In this document: positions 17,636-27,129 of the stretch, piece by piece
Position numbering within the stretch: the first letter of the stretch is position 1
Layout: the number at the start of each line of letters is the position of its first letter
DNA from: Pseudomonas sp. GGS8
GTDB taxonomy: Bacteria > Pseudomonadota > Gammaproteobacteria > Pseudomonadales > Pseudomonadaceae
Assembly: GCF_024168645.1 (NCBI RefSeq)
Contig: NZ_JALJWF010000001.1
Span: forward strand, 5,583,501-5,647,500
Direction: 5' to 3'
Length of the DNA stretch: 64,000 bases
Made by a program: the position numbers and the translations under genes
Notes under the pieces: model-generated
Databases searched by the model: none
The model's input: only the letters and a program-made list of their open reading frames with translations
Told to the model about the DNA's origin: nothing

Positions 17636-20020
17636 TTAGTGAGCAAACAGCGAGTTGCCCTTCTGCCCTGCCAGTTTTTCCGGCTTGATCAGGAACCGCG
17701 CCAGCGCTGGCAGCAGCCACAACGCGCCGAACATGTTCCAGAGCAGCATGAAGGTCAGCATCAGGCCCATGTCGGCCTGGAACTTGATCGCCGAGAAGAT
17801 CCAGGTGCACACGCCGATCGCCAGGCACAGACCGGTGAACAACACGGCTTTACCGGTGGACTTCAGCGTCTGGTAGTACGCCTCTTGCAACGGCAGGCCG
17901 GCACGCAGGAAACTTTCCAGACGGCTGTAGATATAGATGCCGTAGTCCACGCCAATCCCAACCCCGAGCGCCACCACCGGCAAGGTCGCCACTTTCACGC
18001 CGATGCCCATGAACGCCATCAGCGCGTTGCCGAGCACCGAGGTCAGCACCAGCGGCAGCACGATGCACAGGGTCGCCGCCCAGGAACGGAAGGTGATCAT
18101 GCACATGGTCGCGACGCAGATGTACACCAGCACCAGAATGGTCAGTTCGGAGCGCTTGATCACCTCGTTGGTGGCGGCCTCGATCCCGGCATTACCGGCG
18201 GCGAGGATGAATTCCAGGCCTTCCTTGTTGTTGTCCTTGGCAAAATCCTGCACCGCATGCACGGCACGGTCCAGGGTTTCGGCCTTGTGATCGTTGAGGA
18301 ACACCAGCACCGGCGCCAGGGAGCAATTGTTGTTGTACAGGCCATCGGCACGGGCGATGGAGTTGTTCAGCACGTCCGGATTGCGCGACAGGGTTTCCCA
18401 TTTCAGGTTGCCCTCGTTCATGCCCTTGATCATTTGCTTGGACACGGTCACCAGCGAGATCGCCGACTGCACGCCCTCGGTGTTCTGCATCTTCCACATC
18501 AACTCGTCGATCGGCGCCATGGCTTCGTAACGCGAGCAACCTTCGGGCTTGGTCTTGACCATCACCACCAACACGTCAGAACTGGTGGAGTAGTTGTTGA
18601 TGATGAAGCTGTTGTCCTTGTTGTATCGCGAGTCCGGACGCAGTTCCGGCGCGCCCTGGTCGAGGTCACCGATTTTCAGGTTCTGGCTGTACCAGAGGCC
18701 ACCACCGAAGGCGATCAGCGCCAGGGCAATGGAGACCGGTGCGACTTTCGGGCTGGCGAAGTTCGCCAGCCGGCGCCAGAACGGATGCTCGCGGTGCGCG
18801 TCTTTCTTACTGCGGTCAACGGCGCGTTTGCTGATACCGACGTAAGAAATGGCTACCGGCAGCAGGATCAGGTTGGTGAACACGATCACCGCCACGCCGA
18901 TGGACGCACCGATGGCCAATTCGCGAATCACGCCGATGTCGATGATCAACAGCGTGATAAAGCCCACCGCATCCGCGAGAATCGCGATCATCCCCGGCAG
19001 GAACAATTGACGGAATGTACGCCGCGCCGCAGTCAGTGCGTTGTCCGCCTCGCTGGACTGCAAGGCGATACCGTTGATTTTCTGCACGCCGTGGGAAATC
19101 CCGATGGCGAAAATCAGAAACGGCACCAGCATCGAGTACGGATCCAGCCCGAAGCCGAAAAAGTGCATCAAGCCCAGCTGCCAGACCACCGCCACCAGTG
19201 TCGTACTCAGTACCGCCACGGTGCTGCGCATGCAGTTGGTGAACCAGTACAGCAGGATCAGGGTAATGACGAAGGCGACGCCGAAGAACATCACCACCAT
19301 GACCAGTCCATCGATCAGGTCGCCGACTTTCTTCGCGAACCCGACAATGTGGATCTTCACGTTAGGGTTCTGGGCTTCGAACTTGTTGCGGATCTTGTCT
19401 TCGAGTTCATGCGAGAACTTACGGTAGTCCAACGCCAGCAACTTGCCCTGGTCTTGTGGGTCCGGGTAGGACTCCAGCAGCGGGATGTCGACGATGCTCG
19501 ATTTGAAGTCGTTGGCCACCAGACGCCCGACCTGCCCGGACTTGAGCACGTTGTTGCGCAGCAGGTCGAGGCTTTGCTGGGAACCGTTATAGCTCTGGGG
19601 GATCACTTCACCGCCAGCGAAGCCCTCCTCCGTCACCTCAGTCCAGCGTACGCTCGGGCTCCACAGTGACTTGAGGCCGGAACGGTCGACGCCGGAGATG
19701 TAGAACACCTCGTCGTTGATCTGGCGCAGAGTCTCCATGTACTCCTTGGAGAAGATGTCGCCATCGGTGGCTTCAACGGAAATCCGTACGGTGTTGCCCA
19801 GGTTCGCCAGATCGTTGCGGTGCTCCATCATCTTTTCAATGAACGGATGCTGGAGCGGGATCATTTTTTCGAAGCTGGTGGACGGCCGGATCAGCGTCGC
19901 CTGCCAGAACAGGAAAATACTGACCAGCAGGCAAATGACGATCACCGCCGGGCGGTTGTTGAAGATCAGGCGTTCAAGAAACGTCGCCTTGTCCTGATGA
20001 GGAGTGGTTAAGGATGTCAT
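17636..20020 (-). CDS. RND/MMPL-superfamily transporter
   Basis: 794 residues with about 12 membrane segments in two sets (one after TM1 near 30-50, clusters near 225-400 and 620-780) and two large periplasmic loops. This is the short RND/MMPL layout (SecD/F-like; HpnN, MmpL) rather than the 1000-residue AcrB type. Motifs such as FAIGISHGVQKINGIA and ALGVGIGVDYGIYIYSRLE are typical of the sterol-sensing/MMPL core. The substrate is unknown, probably lipid-like or hydrophobic. The YCF48-like gene lies 28 bases upstream on the same strand, so both form one operon. Confidence 0.85.
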   Translation of the reverse strand: MTSLTTPHQDKATFLERLIFNNRPAVIVICLLVSIFLFWQATLIRPSTSFEKMIPLQHPFIEKMMEHRNDLANLGNTVRISVEATDGDIFSKEYMETLRQINDEVFYISGVDRSGLKSLWSPSVRWTEVTEEGFAGGEVIPQSYNGSQQSLDLLRNNVLKSGQVGRLVANDFKSSIVDIPLLESYPDPQDQGKLLALDYRKFSHELEDKIRNKFEAQNPNVKIHIVGFAKKVGDLIDGLVMVVMFFGVAFVITLILLYWFTNCMRSTVAVLSTTLVAVVWQLGLMHFFGFGLDPYSMLVPFLIFAIGISHGVQKINGIALQSSEADNALTAARRTFRQLFLPGMIAILADAVGFITLLIIDIGVIRELAIGASIGVAVIVFTNLILLPVAISYVGISKRAVDRSKKDAHREHPFWRRLANFASPKVAPVSIALALIAFGGGLWYSQNLKIGDLDQGAPELRPDSRYNKDNSFIINNYSTSSDVLVVMVKTKPEGCSRYEAMAPIDELMWKMQNTEGVQSAISLVTVSKQMIKGMNEGNLKWETLSRNPDVLNNSIARADGLYNNNCSLAPVLVFLNDHKAETLDRAVHAVQDFAKDNNKEGLEFILAAGNAGIEAATNEVIKRSELTILVLVYICVATMCMITFRSWAATLCIVLPLVLTSVLGNALMAFMGIGVKVATLPVVALGVGIGVDYGIYIYSRLESFLRAGLPLQEAYYQTLKSTGKAVLFTGLCLAIGVCTWIFSAIKFQADMGLMLTFMLLWNMFGALWLLPALARFLIKPEKLAGQKGNSLFAH

Positions 20021-20048
20021 AGACCCGCCTTCTTATTATTTGCCCGGC

Positions 20049-21116
20049 TCATTTGGACGACCCGTTTTTTCCGTTCTCTGCGCCCGTTGGCGAAGTGACG
20101 CGAACGCCGCCCTGGCCTGCAAGAATCAGATTGCCGTTGCCCGCCGCCGTGACCGCCGAGACGGAAATGCGATCGGGACGGTTGAACACGCTGAAGGTCT
20201 CGCCGTCGTCGCTGCTGCGAATGACACTGCCGCCATTGCCGACGATCACGATGGAACCGTCGTCGAGCAACGTGGCGCCGGACAGGCCGAATTCCAGCGC
20301 ACCGCGTGCAGCCTTGAGTTCGACCTGTTCCCAGGTGGTGCCGAAATCCGTGGAGCGGTAGAGATTGCCCCGCAACCCATAGACCAGCAGCGTGGCCGGT
20401 TGCGCGGTGCCGATTACGCCGAACAGCGAGCCTTCATAGGGACCTTCCAGCTTTTCCCAGGTCAGCCCCTGATCGGCGGAACGGAACATGCTGCCCTGCT
20501 CGCCGACGATGAAAATGCCGGAATCCTTGACTGCAGCAATGGCGTTGAGGTGGTACTGGTCTTCGTTGGCCAGGCGATCGCTGACGTCTTCCCAGTTCTT
20601 GCCACCGTCGGTGGTTTCCAGCAAGGCACCGTAAGCGCCCACGGCAAAGCCGCTGTTGACGTCCTTGAACCAGACATCAAGCAGCGGCGATTCGCGTCGC
20701 AGGTCTTCGAATTGTTTGGTCCAGGTGACACCGCCGTCTTCACTGGCGAGGATCTGCGCGTCATGGCCGACGGCCCAACCGTGCTTGTCATCGACAAAAA
20801 ATACCGCTGTCAGCAGTTGCCGGGTCGGCACCTTGGCTTGGGTCCAGGTCACGCCTTGGTCATCGGAATAAAGAATGTGCCCGCGATCGCCCACCGCCAC
20901 CAGGCGTTTGCCGGCGTGTACGACATCGAGCATCAGGCCTTTGCTGGCCTTGGCGGATTCAATGGAATAAACCACGTCGGCGGTCGGCGCGGCAGCCGCC
21001 AGTACAGGGGCCGACAACACGGCACAACCCAACAGCGAGAGCGCTGTAGCCAGCAACGCGAACCTGCGTAACGCCGGCGGGCGGCAAATACTCACACCCA
21101 TGACAGGCTCACTCAT
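20049..21116 (-). CDS. YCF48/BNR-repeat beta-propeller protein, exported
   Basis: 355 residues. A signal peptide (about 1-42) includes a possible lipobox-like LLGC but also a clean Ala-rich cleavage region. At least five BNR/Asp-box repeats follow (SDDQGVTWTQ, SEDGGVTWTK, TTDGGKNWED, SADQGLTWEK, STDFGTTWEQ), as in Ycf48/HCF136-like photosystem assembly factors and sialidase-type propellers. The start at 21116 has a GGGGGAAGG site. Pairing with an RND transporter is common in Pseudomonas, usually with DUF1302 and DUF1329 genes that are absent here. The propeller may act as a periplasmic partner of the transporter. Confidence 0.8.
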   Translation of the reverse strand: MSEPVMGVSICRPPALRRFALLATALSLLGCAVLSAPVLAAAAPTADVVYSIESAKASKGLMLDVVHAGKRLVAVGDRGHILYSDDQGVTWTQAKVPTRQLLTAVFFVDDKHGWAVGHDAQILASEDGGVTWTKQFEDLRRESPLLDVWFKDVNSGFAVGAYGALLETTDGGKNWEDVSDRLANEDQYHLNAIAAVKDSGIFIVGEQGSMFRSADQGLTWEKLEGPYEGSLFGVIGTAQPATLLVYGLRGNLYRSTDFGTTWEQVELKAARGALEFGLSGATLLDDGSIVIVGNGGSVIRSSDDGETFSVFNRPDRISVSAVTAAGNGNLILAGQGGVRVTSPTGAENGKNGSSK

Positions 21117-21372
21117 AGACCTTCCCCCATTATTATTGTTAGGTCATTCAACCTTTCAGGGCGCCGTAAGGGGGTGCTCACCGGGACTGCCCTATTTCAG
21201 AGCATAGTCCTGAAACCCGCAATCCAGAGCCCCTTCGGAAGCTGGGCTTATCCTATCGGGGTTTGGAAAGGTCTGACAATCGACGCCACGTTATCTTTTG
21301 TTAACCGGGGGGATAACGGTTGCGGGTGAATGGGGAGGCATTTCGAGGGGTGATGGTGCCTGGTCTGGCGCG

Positions 21373-21465
21373 ATCGCGAGCAGGCTCGCTCCCACAATGG
21401 ATCTCCATTTGCCACAGACTCTGCGAACAACAAAGATCAAATGTGGGAGCGAGCCTGCTCGCGAT
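21373..21465. repeat. REP doublet, ATCGCGAGCAGGCTCGCTCCCACA variant
   Basis: Two inverted copies of a GCGAGCAGGCTCGCTCCCACA element (GTGGGAGCGAGCCTGCTCGC on the right). It lies in a 388-base gap between the propeller gene and pepN. The rest of that gap (21117-21372) shows no gene or clear signal beyond the divergent-end spacing. Confidence 0.8.
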
Positions 21466-21470
21466 TGAAG

Positions 21471-21498
21471 CACCGCGGTCTGCGTGGCAGCCGCGGTG
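21471..21498 (-). terminator. Possible terminator hairpin after pepN
   Basis: CACCGCGG and CCGCGGTG form a perfect 8-bp stem with a 12-base loop, just downstream of the pepN stop on the minus strand. There is no T-run, so the call is tentative. Confidence 0.35.
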
Positions 21499-21504
21499 TC
21501 AGTA

Positions 21505-24162
21505 TCAGGCCAGGCTCTTGCTGACCACTTCGTACACATCGCTGGACAGCTGCCCCGAAGCGAGAATCCGCTCCAGTTCGCCTTTCATCAACGCCTGACG
21601 GGCGCTGTCGTACTTGCGCCAGCGCGTCAGCGGTGCCAGTTGGCGAGAAGCGATCTGCGGATTGAAGCCGTTGAGCTCAATCACCAGATCCGCCAGGAAG
21701 CGATACCCGGAACCGTCAGCCGCATGGAAGTTGATCAGGTTCTGCCCTGCAAACGCGCCGACCAGTGCACGCACCTTGTTCGGGTTCTTGATGTTGAACG
21801 CCGGGTGTTGCATCAAGGCTTTGACTCGCGCCAGACCACCCGGCAACGTGCTGCCCGCCTGGACACTGAACCACTGATCCATAACCAGCGGATTGTCCTT
21901 GAAGTGCTCGGCGAAGCTCGTCAGTGCCTTGGCTTTCTGCTCTTCGAACGGCGAATTCACCAGCACCGCCAATGCGGTCAAGCGCTCGGTCATGTTGTCG
22001 CTGGTGTCGAACTGCTCAAGGGTCGCCGACAGGACTTCCGGCTTGCCGCTGAGCATCAGGTACGACAGCGCAATGTTTTGCAGCGCGCGACGGGCGAAAT
22101 GCTCGGCCTCGGCCACATACGGCGTTTTCTTCGAGAGATCGCGATTGCCCTGATAACGCAGCCACAATGCCTCGAACAAACCTTCAGCCAATTGCTTACG
22201 GGCAAACTCGCGAGCCGTATGAATGGCGTCTACGTCAGCCACTTCACTGATCTCAGTCAGGTATGCCTCGCCCGGCAGCGAGAGCATTTCGGCGACCATG
22301 GCCTGATCCAGCGTCTCGTCGGACAGCACAGTACGCAGCGCTGCAACCAAACGCTGATCCAGCACCAGCGCTTCACCCTTCTGCTGCTGGGCAATCAGCT
22401 CTTGCAACACCTGCACCGACAATTGCTGACCGGCATCCCAACGGTTGAAACCGTCGCTGTCGTGCTGCATCAGGAACATCAGTTGATCGCGGTCGTACGG
22501 GAAGCTCAGTTTCACTGGTGCCGAGAAACCGCGCAGCAACGAAGGCAGCGGTTTTTCAGCGATGTCGACGAAGGTGAAGGTCTGCTCGGCTTCAGTCACC
22601 GAGATCACCCGCGAAGTGCCTTGAGCACTGACTTCACCGGACAGGCGCAATGCAATCGCTGCGCCTTTCGAATCAAGCAGACCCAGCTCCACCGGAATCA
22701 CGAACGGCAGCTTCTCAACCTTGTCCGGGGTTTCCGGGCAGCTCTGGCGGAAGGTCAGGCTGTAGATTTTCGCTGCGGCGTCGTAGGACTCGCTCACCGC
22801 CAAGCGGGGTGTGCCGGCCTGGCTGTACCAGCGTTTGAATTGGGTCAGATCGGCGCCGTTGGCGTCTTCCATGGCCTTGATGAAGTCGTCGCAGGTTACG
22901 GCCTGGCCGTCATGGCGTTCGAAGTACAGGTCGCTGCCTTTGCGGAAACCGTCAGCGCCGAGCAAGGTGTGGATCATGCCAACCACTTCCGAACCCTTTT
23001 CGTACACGGTCAGGGTGTAGAAGTTGGAAATCTCGATGAAGCTGTCCGGGCGCACGGCGTGGGCCATGGGGCCGGCGTCTTCGGCGAACTGGTGGGTGCG
23101 CAGGTACGCCACGTCCTGGATGCGCTTGACCGTGGCCGAGTTCATGTCGGCGGAGAACTCCGAATCGCGGAACACGGTGAAGCCTTCCTTCAGCGACAGC
23201 TGAAACCAGTCGCGGCAGGTCACGCGGTTGCCCGACCAGTTGTGGAAGTATTCGTGAGCAACGATCGCCTCGACCCGCTGGTGCGCGGCGTCGGTAGCGG
23301 TTTCGGCGCGGGCCAGTACGGCGCTGGAGTTGAAGATGTTGAGGCCCTTGTTCTCCATGGCGCCCATGTTGAAGTCGTTGACCGCGACGATCATGAAGAT
23401 GTCCAGGTCGTACTCGCGACCGTAGACCTCTTCGTCCCAGCGCATCGACTTCTTCAGGCTGTTCATGGCGTGCTGGCACTTGTCGATGTTTTCCGGCTCG
23501 ACGTAAATGCGCAGCGCCACAGAGCGCTCGGTCATGGTGGTGAACGTGTCTTCGACACACCACAGGTCACCGGCCACCAGCGCGAACAGGTAAGCCGGTT
23601 TCTTGAATGGGTCTTCCCAGGTCGCCCAGTGGCGGCCGTCTTCGCCGGGACCGGAGGCAAGCGGGTTGCCGTTGGACAGCAGCACCGGATAACTGTGCTG
23701 CTCGGCGACCACCGTGGTGGTGAACGTGCTCATCACGTCCGGGCGGTCGAGGTAATAGGTGATCTTGCGGAAACCTTCGGCCTCGCACTGGGTGCAGAAC
23801 ATGGTGCCGGATTTGTATAGGCCTTCCAGGGCGGTGTTGGTTTCCGGGTGGATCCGGACGCTGGTGTCGACCGTAAAGCTCGTTTCGGTCGGGTGCAGGG
23901 TCAGATGATTCTCGGTCAGCTGGTAGTCGGCAGCGCTCAGCTCGCGGTCGGCCAGTGTCACCGACAGCAGCTCGAGTTGCTGGCCGTCAAGCACCAGCGG
24001 CGGCAGGCCCGGGCCACGTTCAGGGTTGCGGCGCATCACCAGTTGCGCATGGACCAGGCTGTGGTCCTCGAACAACTCGAAGGTCAGGTGCGTCTCGTCG
24101 ATCAGGTACTCGGGCGCCTGATAGTCCTTCAGGTAGATCATCTTCGGTTGTTCGGTGCGCAT
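21505..24162 (-). CDS. pepN: Aminopeptidase N
   Basis: 885 residues, M1 zinc metallopeptidase. The exopeptidase motif GAMENKG and the zinc motif HEYFHNWSGNR with the downstream Glu in LKEGFTVFRD are intact, which predicts an active cytoplasmic broad-specificity aminopeptidase. The length is close to E. coli PepN (870). The start MRTEQPKMIYLKDY is used, with an internal ATG at residue 8 as an alternative. It is the last gene of the minus-strand block nadK-metallophosphoesterase-rhomboid-yeaC-DUF2797-pepN, an order I recall from other Pseudomonas. Confidence 0.97.
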   Translation of the reverse strand: MRTEQPKMIYLKDYQAPEYLIDETHLTFELFEDHSLVHAQLVMRRNPERGPGLPPLVLDGQQLELLSVTLADRELSAADYQLTENHLTLHPTETSFTVDTSVRIHPETNTALEGLYKSGTMFCTQCEAEGFRKITYYLDRPDVMSTFTTTVVAEQHSYPVLLSNGNPLASGPGEDGRHWATWEDPFKKPAYLFALVAGDLWCVEDTFTTMTERSVALRIYVEPENIDKCQHAMNSLKKSMRWDEEVYGREYDLDIFMIVAVNDFNMGAMENKGLNIFNSSAVLARAETATDAAHQRVEAIVAHEYFHNWSGNRVTCRDWFQLSLKEGFTVFRDSEFSADMNSATVKRIQDVAYLRTHQFAEDAGPMAHAVRPDSFIEISNFYTLTVYEKGSEVVGMIHTLLGADGFRKGSDLYFERHDGQAVTCDDFIKAMEDANGADLTQFKRWYSQAGTPRLAVSESYDAAAKIYSLTFRQSCPETPDKVEKLPFVIPVELGLLDSKGAAIALRLSGEVSAQGTSRVISVTEAEQTFTFVDIAEKPLPSLLRGFSAPVKLSFPYDRDQLMFLMQHDSDGFNRWDAGQQLSVQVLQELIAQQQKGEALVLDQRLVAALRTVLSDETLDQAMVAEMLSLPGEAYLTEISEVADVDAIHTAREFARKQLAEGLFEALWLRYQGNRDLSKKTPYVAEAEHFARRALQNIALSYLMLSGKPEVLSATLEQFDTSDNMTERLTALAVLVNSPFEEQKAKALTSFAEHFKDNPLVMDQWFSVQAGSTLPGGLARVKALMQHPAFNIKNPNKVRALVGAFAGQNLINFHAADGSGYRFLADLVIELNGFNPQIASRQLAPLTRWRKYDSARQALMKGELERILASGQLSSDVYEVVSKSLA

Positions 24163-24172
24163 GCTGGAGTCC

Positions 24173-25003
24173 TTACTGATGCACGGCGAGCTGGTAGGCC
24201 GTGTATTTACGAATATTGATCACGCCGGTGTCGAAAATCAGGTACTGGCCCTTGATCCCCAACAGCGTGCCTTCGGCAATCGGGTTCTTGTCCAGGTTGA
24301 AGCTGACGATTTTGGCCGGATATTGCTCGACCGGATAGCGGATCTCGAGCGGTTCGACGTCGGTAATCGTCTGGATTGCTTGTAGGCCGAATCGTTCCTG
24401 CAAACTTTGCAAACCTTCGGCGCAGCTTTCAAACAGCTGATCGCGAACCTGCGCCAAGTCCACCGACGCCGCATCGCCCTTGAGTAAAGCACGCCAGTTG
24501 GTCTTGTCGGCAACCTGGCTGCGGAACAGGTCTTCAACGAAGCCCGACTGCTGGCGGGTCGAGACGCGCACGATCGGCAAGGCCTGGCTGGCGCCCTGAT
24601 CGAGCCAGCGGGTCGGCAGCTGGGTGGCGCGGGTAATACCGACCTTGATCCCCGATGAATTGGCCAGGTAAACCACGTGGTCAGTCATGCAGAACTTCTC
24701 GCCCCACTCAGGCTCCCGGCAGGTGCCGGCGTCGTAGTGGCAGCGTTCCGGGCTCATGATGCAGATGTCGCACTGCGCCAGTTTGGTCATGCACGGGTAG
24801 CAGTAACCCTGGCTGAAACTGGTTTTGGTCTTGCGTCCGCAATGGGTGCAGTGGATCGCCCCCAGGTATTCCAGACGCACCGTGGTGCCGATCAATGGAT
24901 TGACCGGTACCTCGGCGTCGCCCAGACGAAAAGCGTACTGCACGTTCGGCCCGTCAAGGCGCGCCGACATTTTGCTGATTGCACCGCGGCCAATCTCGAT
25001 CAA
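24173..25003 (-). CDS. DUF2797 Cys-rich protein
   Basis: 276 residues if started at the TTG at 25003, whose codon overlaps the stop of the preceding gene; 265 residues if started at the ATG at 24970. Neither has a good ribosome site, and coupling to the upstream gene favours the TTG. There are several paired cysteines: CTHCGRK, CYPCMTK, CDICIMS, with more Cys at CHYDAGTC and KFC. This suggests structural zinc. A GIY-YIG-like segment (HVVYLANSSGIKVGITR) follows. The biochemical role is not known. Confidence 0.8.
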   Translation of the reverse strand: MIEIGRGAISKMSARLDGPNVQYAFRLGDAEVPVNPLIGTTVRLEYLGAIHCTHCGRKTKTSFSQGYCYPCMTKLAQCDICIMSPERCHYDAGTCREPEWGEKFCMTDHVVYLANSSGIKVGITRATQLPTRWLDQGASQALPIVRVSTRQQSGFVEDLFRSQVADKTNWRALLKGDAASVDLAQVRDQLFESCAEGLQSLQERFGLQAIQTITDVEPLEIRYPVEQYPAKIVSFNLDKNPIAEGTLLGIKGQYLIFDTGVINIRKYTAYQLAVHQ

Positions 25004-25260
25004 TGGATGGCATCCGATTTGAACAGAATATTCGGCACTTCGATCGACTTCGACGCACACTCCTGCGGGCCCATGTAACCGGTACGCTGTTCCTCGGGCA
25101 GGTTCTGGGTTTCCCAGGCGATCATCGCTTGCAGGGACAGTTCGCGCTGCTCGGCGGTGAGTTTGCCACCGTCGGACCATTTACCGATTTCCACCGCCAG
25201 TTTCAGGCTCTGGTAGATATCCGGGGTGATGTTTTTGATCATTTCGTTAAAAGAGGACAT
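25000..25260 (-). CDS. YeaC-like DUF1315 protein
   Basis: 86 residues (MSSFNEMIKNITPDIYQSLKLA...), matching the small YeaC/DUF1315 family, with a GKWSDGGKLTAEQ core. The start at 25260 is preferred over an ATG 21 bases upstream, as family members begin near the first helix. Function unknown. Its stop codon overlaps the proposed TTG start of the DUF2797 gene. Confidence 0.8.
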   Translation of the reverse strand: MSSFNEMIKNITPDIYQSLKLAVEIGKWSDGGKLTAEQRELSLQAMIAWETQNLPEEQRTGYMGPQECASKSIEVPNILFKSDAIH

Positions 25261-25291
25261 CAAGGGCTCCGCGCTCTTCATTCATAACTGT

Positions 25292-26161
25292 TTAGACGGC
25301 CAGTTTACGGCGGTTGTACAAACCGCCCAACAAACCGGTGAAGCATCCGATGAGTAACCCGCCAACGTGGGCCGCGTTGGCAATCTCGCCGAAGCCGATC
25401 ATCGAGACCAGCCCCGACAGGCACAACAGCAGCCACACCAGCATCATCACCAACACCCCACGAGGCAGGCGATAAGCCGGGTTCGGCGACAACAGCTGGA
25501 AGATCCAGCAATGCCCGAGCAGGCCGTACAGCACCCCGGACAACCCGCCAAACAGGGTCGGGCCGCTGAAAAGAAACTGGGCGTAGTTGGACACCAGGCT
25601 GAACAGCAACGTCAGGCCGATCAGGTTGATGCTGCCCTGTCGCGATTCGATGCGCCGCCCCAGCTCCCAGTACCACATGCCGTTCATGGCCAGGTGCAGG
25701 ATGCCGAAGTGGATCAGCATCGGCGTCACCAGACGCCACCACTGCCCCGCCGCCAAGCTGTCGGCCAATGGCGTGAAATGGATGTAGTCGCCAACCACAC
25801 GGAAATCGAGGAAGGTCAGCCAGCGCATGGTCTCGAGGTTTTCACCCAGCAGCGTCACCACGCCAACGATCAGGCTCAACAACAGCACGAACGCCGTCGC
25901 CTTGCTGTGGCGCAACTGCTCGACAAACCCCGGACGTTGCACAGTCGGCGCCACCGGGATATCCAGTTGATGATCGGGGTCGCCGGCCGGAAAGCGTTCG
26001 TACAACGAGCGCACGTCTTCGCTGATGCTGGCAGGCACCCACAGCACCTGCTCGCCCGCCTCTTCGCTGACCCGATGGGGCACTTGCATGCGCTGCAGCA
26101 GTTTGACGAACCCGCTCAAATCCACCGCCAACGGCAGACGCAATACCGCCACCGCCGTCAT
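25292..26161 (-). CDS. Rhomboid-family intramembrane serine protease
   Basis: 289 residues. A cytoplasmic N-terminal domain of about 90 residues precedes six membrane segments. The active site serine is in GGLSGVLYG and the histidine in NAAHVGG, and the L1-loop WR motif is present in QWWRLVTPMLIHFG. This is GlpG-like architecture, so it should cleave transmembrane substrates in the inner membrane. It overlaps the upstream metallophosphoesterase gene by 4 bases (ATGA), indicating tight coupling. Confidence 0.9.
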   Translation of the reverse strand: MTAVAVLRLPLAVDLSGFVKLLQRMQVPHRVSEEAGEQVLWVPASISEDVRSLYERFPAGDPDHQLDIPVAPTVQRPGFVEQLRHSKATAFVLLLSLIVGVVTLLGENLETMRWLTFLDFRVVGDYIHFTPLADSLAAGQWWRLVTPMLIHFGILHLAMNGMWYWELGRRIESRQGSINLIGLTLLFSLVSNYAQFLFSGPTLFGGLSGVLYGLLGHCWIFQLLSPNPAYRLPRGVLVMMLVWLLLCLSGLVSMIGFGEIANAAHVGGLLIGCFTGLLGGLYNRRKLAV

Positions 26162-27129
26162 TGCAACACCTCCGGCCGCTCGACATCGACCCAGACAAAT
26201 TTATGCGGATCGAGACGGGTTTCCTGATCCAGACGATAAGCGACCAGTTTGCCGTAGAGCACCGCGCTGTAATCCAGGCACGCGAGGTTCGGGCGGATCG
26301 GCGCCGGTTTGCCGCTGCGCCAGTAGTGGCCGACGAACAGCATCGGCTCATCGATGCCGTAGCGCAGCAGGTTATCTTTTTCAATGGACGACAATGGCGT
26401 GCGGGCCACCGGCTCAGGCAAGGCGTCGGGCTGGAACACGATGTCTCCATAGGTTTGCGGGTCGTCTTCCCAGAATTTGGTGCGGAAGAAGGAACGGGTC
26501 AGGCCGTCGCCGCTGGTCATGGTCAAGCCGTGGGGCAAACGCATGTCGGTGCCGCGCAACAGGCGATCGAACACGGTGCAGGCGAAACTGCCCGGCACCG
26601 CGGAGGCCTGTAGGAAGTGTTCGTCGATGCAACCGTCGGGAAACAACCCGCGCAACGGTTCGATCAGGCCGGCGTCCCAGCAGGCATGCACCACGCGGAA
26701 GCGCCCGGCATCGACGAATAATGGCAGTTCATAGAACCATTGCAGGAAGTCATGCCAATCCTGGGAGTGATCTTCGAACTGGGTCAGGGTTTCCTGAAGC
26801 AGGCGGGCGTGGCGCGGCGTGTGTTCGCGCACGAACTGCTGGCCGCTGCCCGGCAGCGCCGGCGTGCTCCAGCCGAGGGCGTTGAACTCATGGTTACCCA
26901 TGATGCACAGCGCCTGGCCGGCCTCGACCATGTCGTGGACGATGTGCAGCGCCTCGCGAATCCGTGGGCCGCGGTCGATGATGTCGCCGAGGAACACCGC
27001 CATGCGCGACGGATGCCGCCAGACACCACTGTGTTTTTGATAACCGAGCCGGTCGAGCAAGTGCTCAAGGGTCAGAGCGCAACCGTGCACGTCACCGATC
27101 AGGTCGTAGCTACGCGCGGGATCGAGCAT
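26158..27129 (-). CDS. PPP-type metallophosphoesterase
   Basis: 323 residues with the full set of calcineurin-like metal motifs: GDVHG near residue 10, GDIIDRGP at about 50, GNHEF at about 80, and a later HACWD. It resembles symmetric dinucleoside tetraphosphatases and PrpA-like enzymes; the substrate is not resolvable. The start at 27129 overlaps the nadK stop by one base (TGATG), and the stop overlaps the rhomboid start. Confidence 0.85.
   Translation of the reverse strand: MLDPARSYDLIGDVHGCALTLEHLLDRLGYQKHSGVWRHPSRMAVFLGDIIDRGPRIREALHIVHDMVEAGQALCIMGNHEFNALGWSTPALPGSGQQFVREHTPRHARLLQETLTQFEDHSQDWHDFLQWFYELPLFVDAGRFRVVHACWDAGLIEPLRGLFPDGCIDEHFLQASAVPGSFACTVFDRLLRGTDMRLPHGLTMTSGDGLTRSFFRTKFWEDDPQTYGDIVFQPDALPEPVARTPLSSIEKDNLLRYGIDEPMLFVGHYWRSGKPAPIRPNLACLDYSAVLYGKLVAYRLDQETRLDPHKFVWVDVERPEVLQ

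Noticed and set aside
17639..19669. A 676-codon open frame on the plus strand
   Set aside because: Antisense to the RND transporter. The predicted protein is rich in His, Gln and Arg with no membrane spans or motifs.
21484..23820. A 778-codon open frame on the plus strand
   Set aside because: It is fully antisense to pepN, which has intact catalytic motifs. Its protein is low-complexity and has no domain, as is common opposite GC-rich genes.
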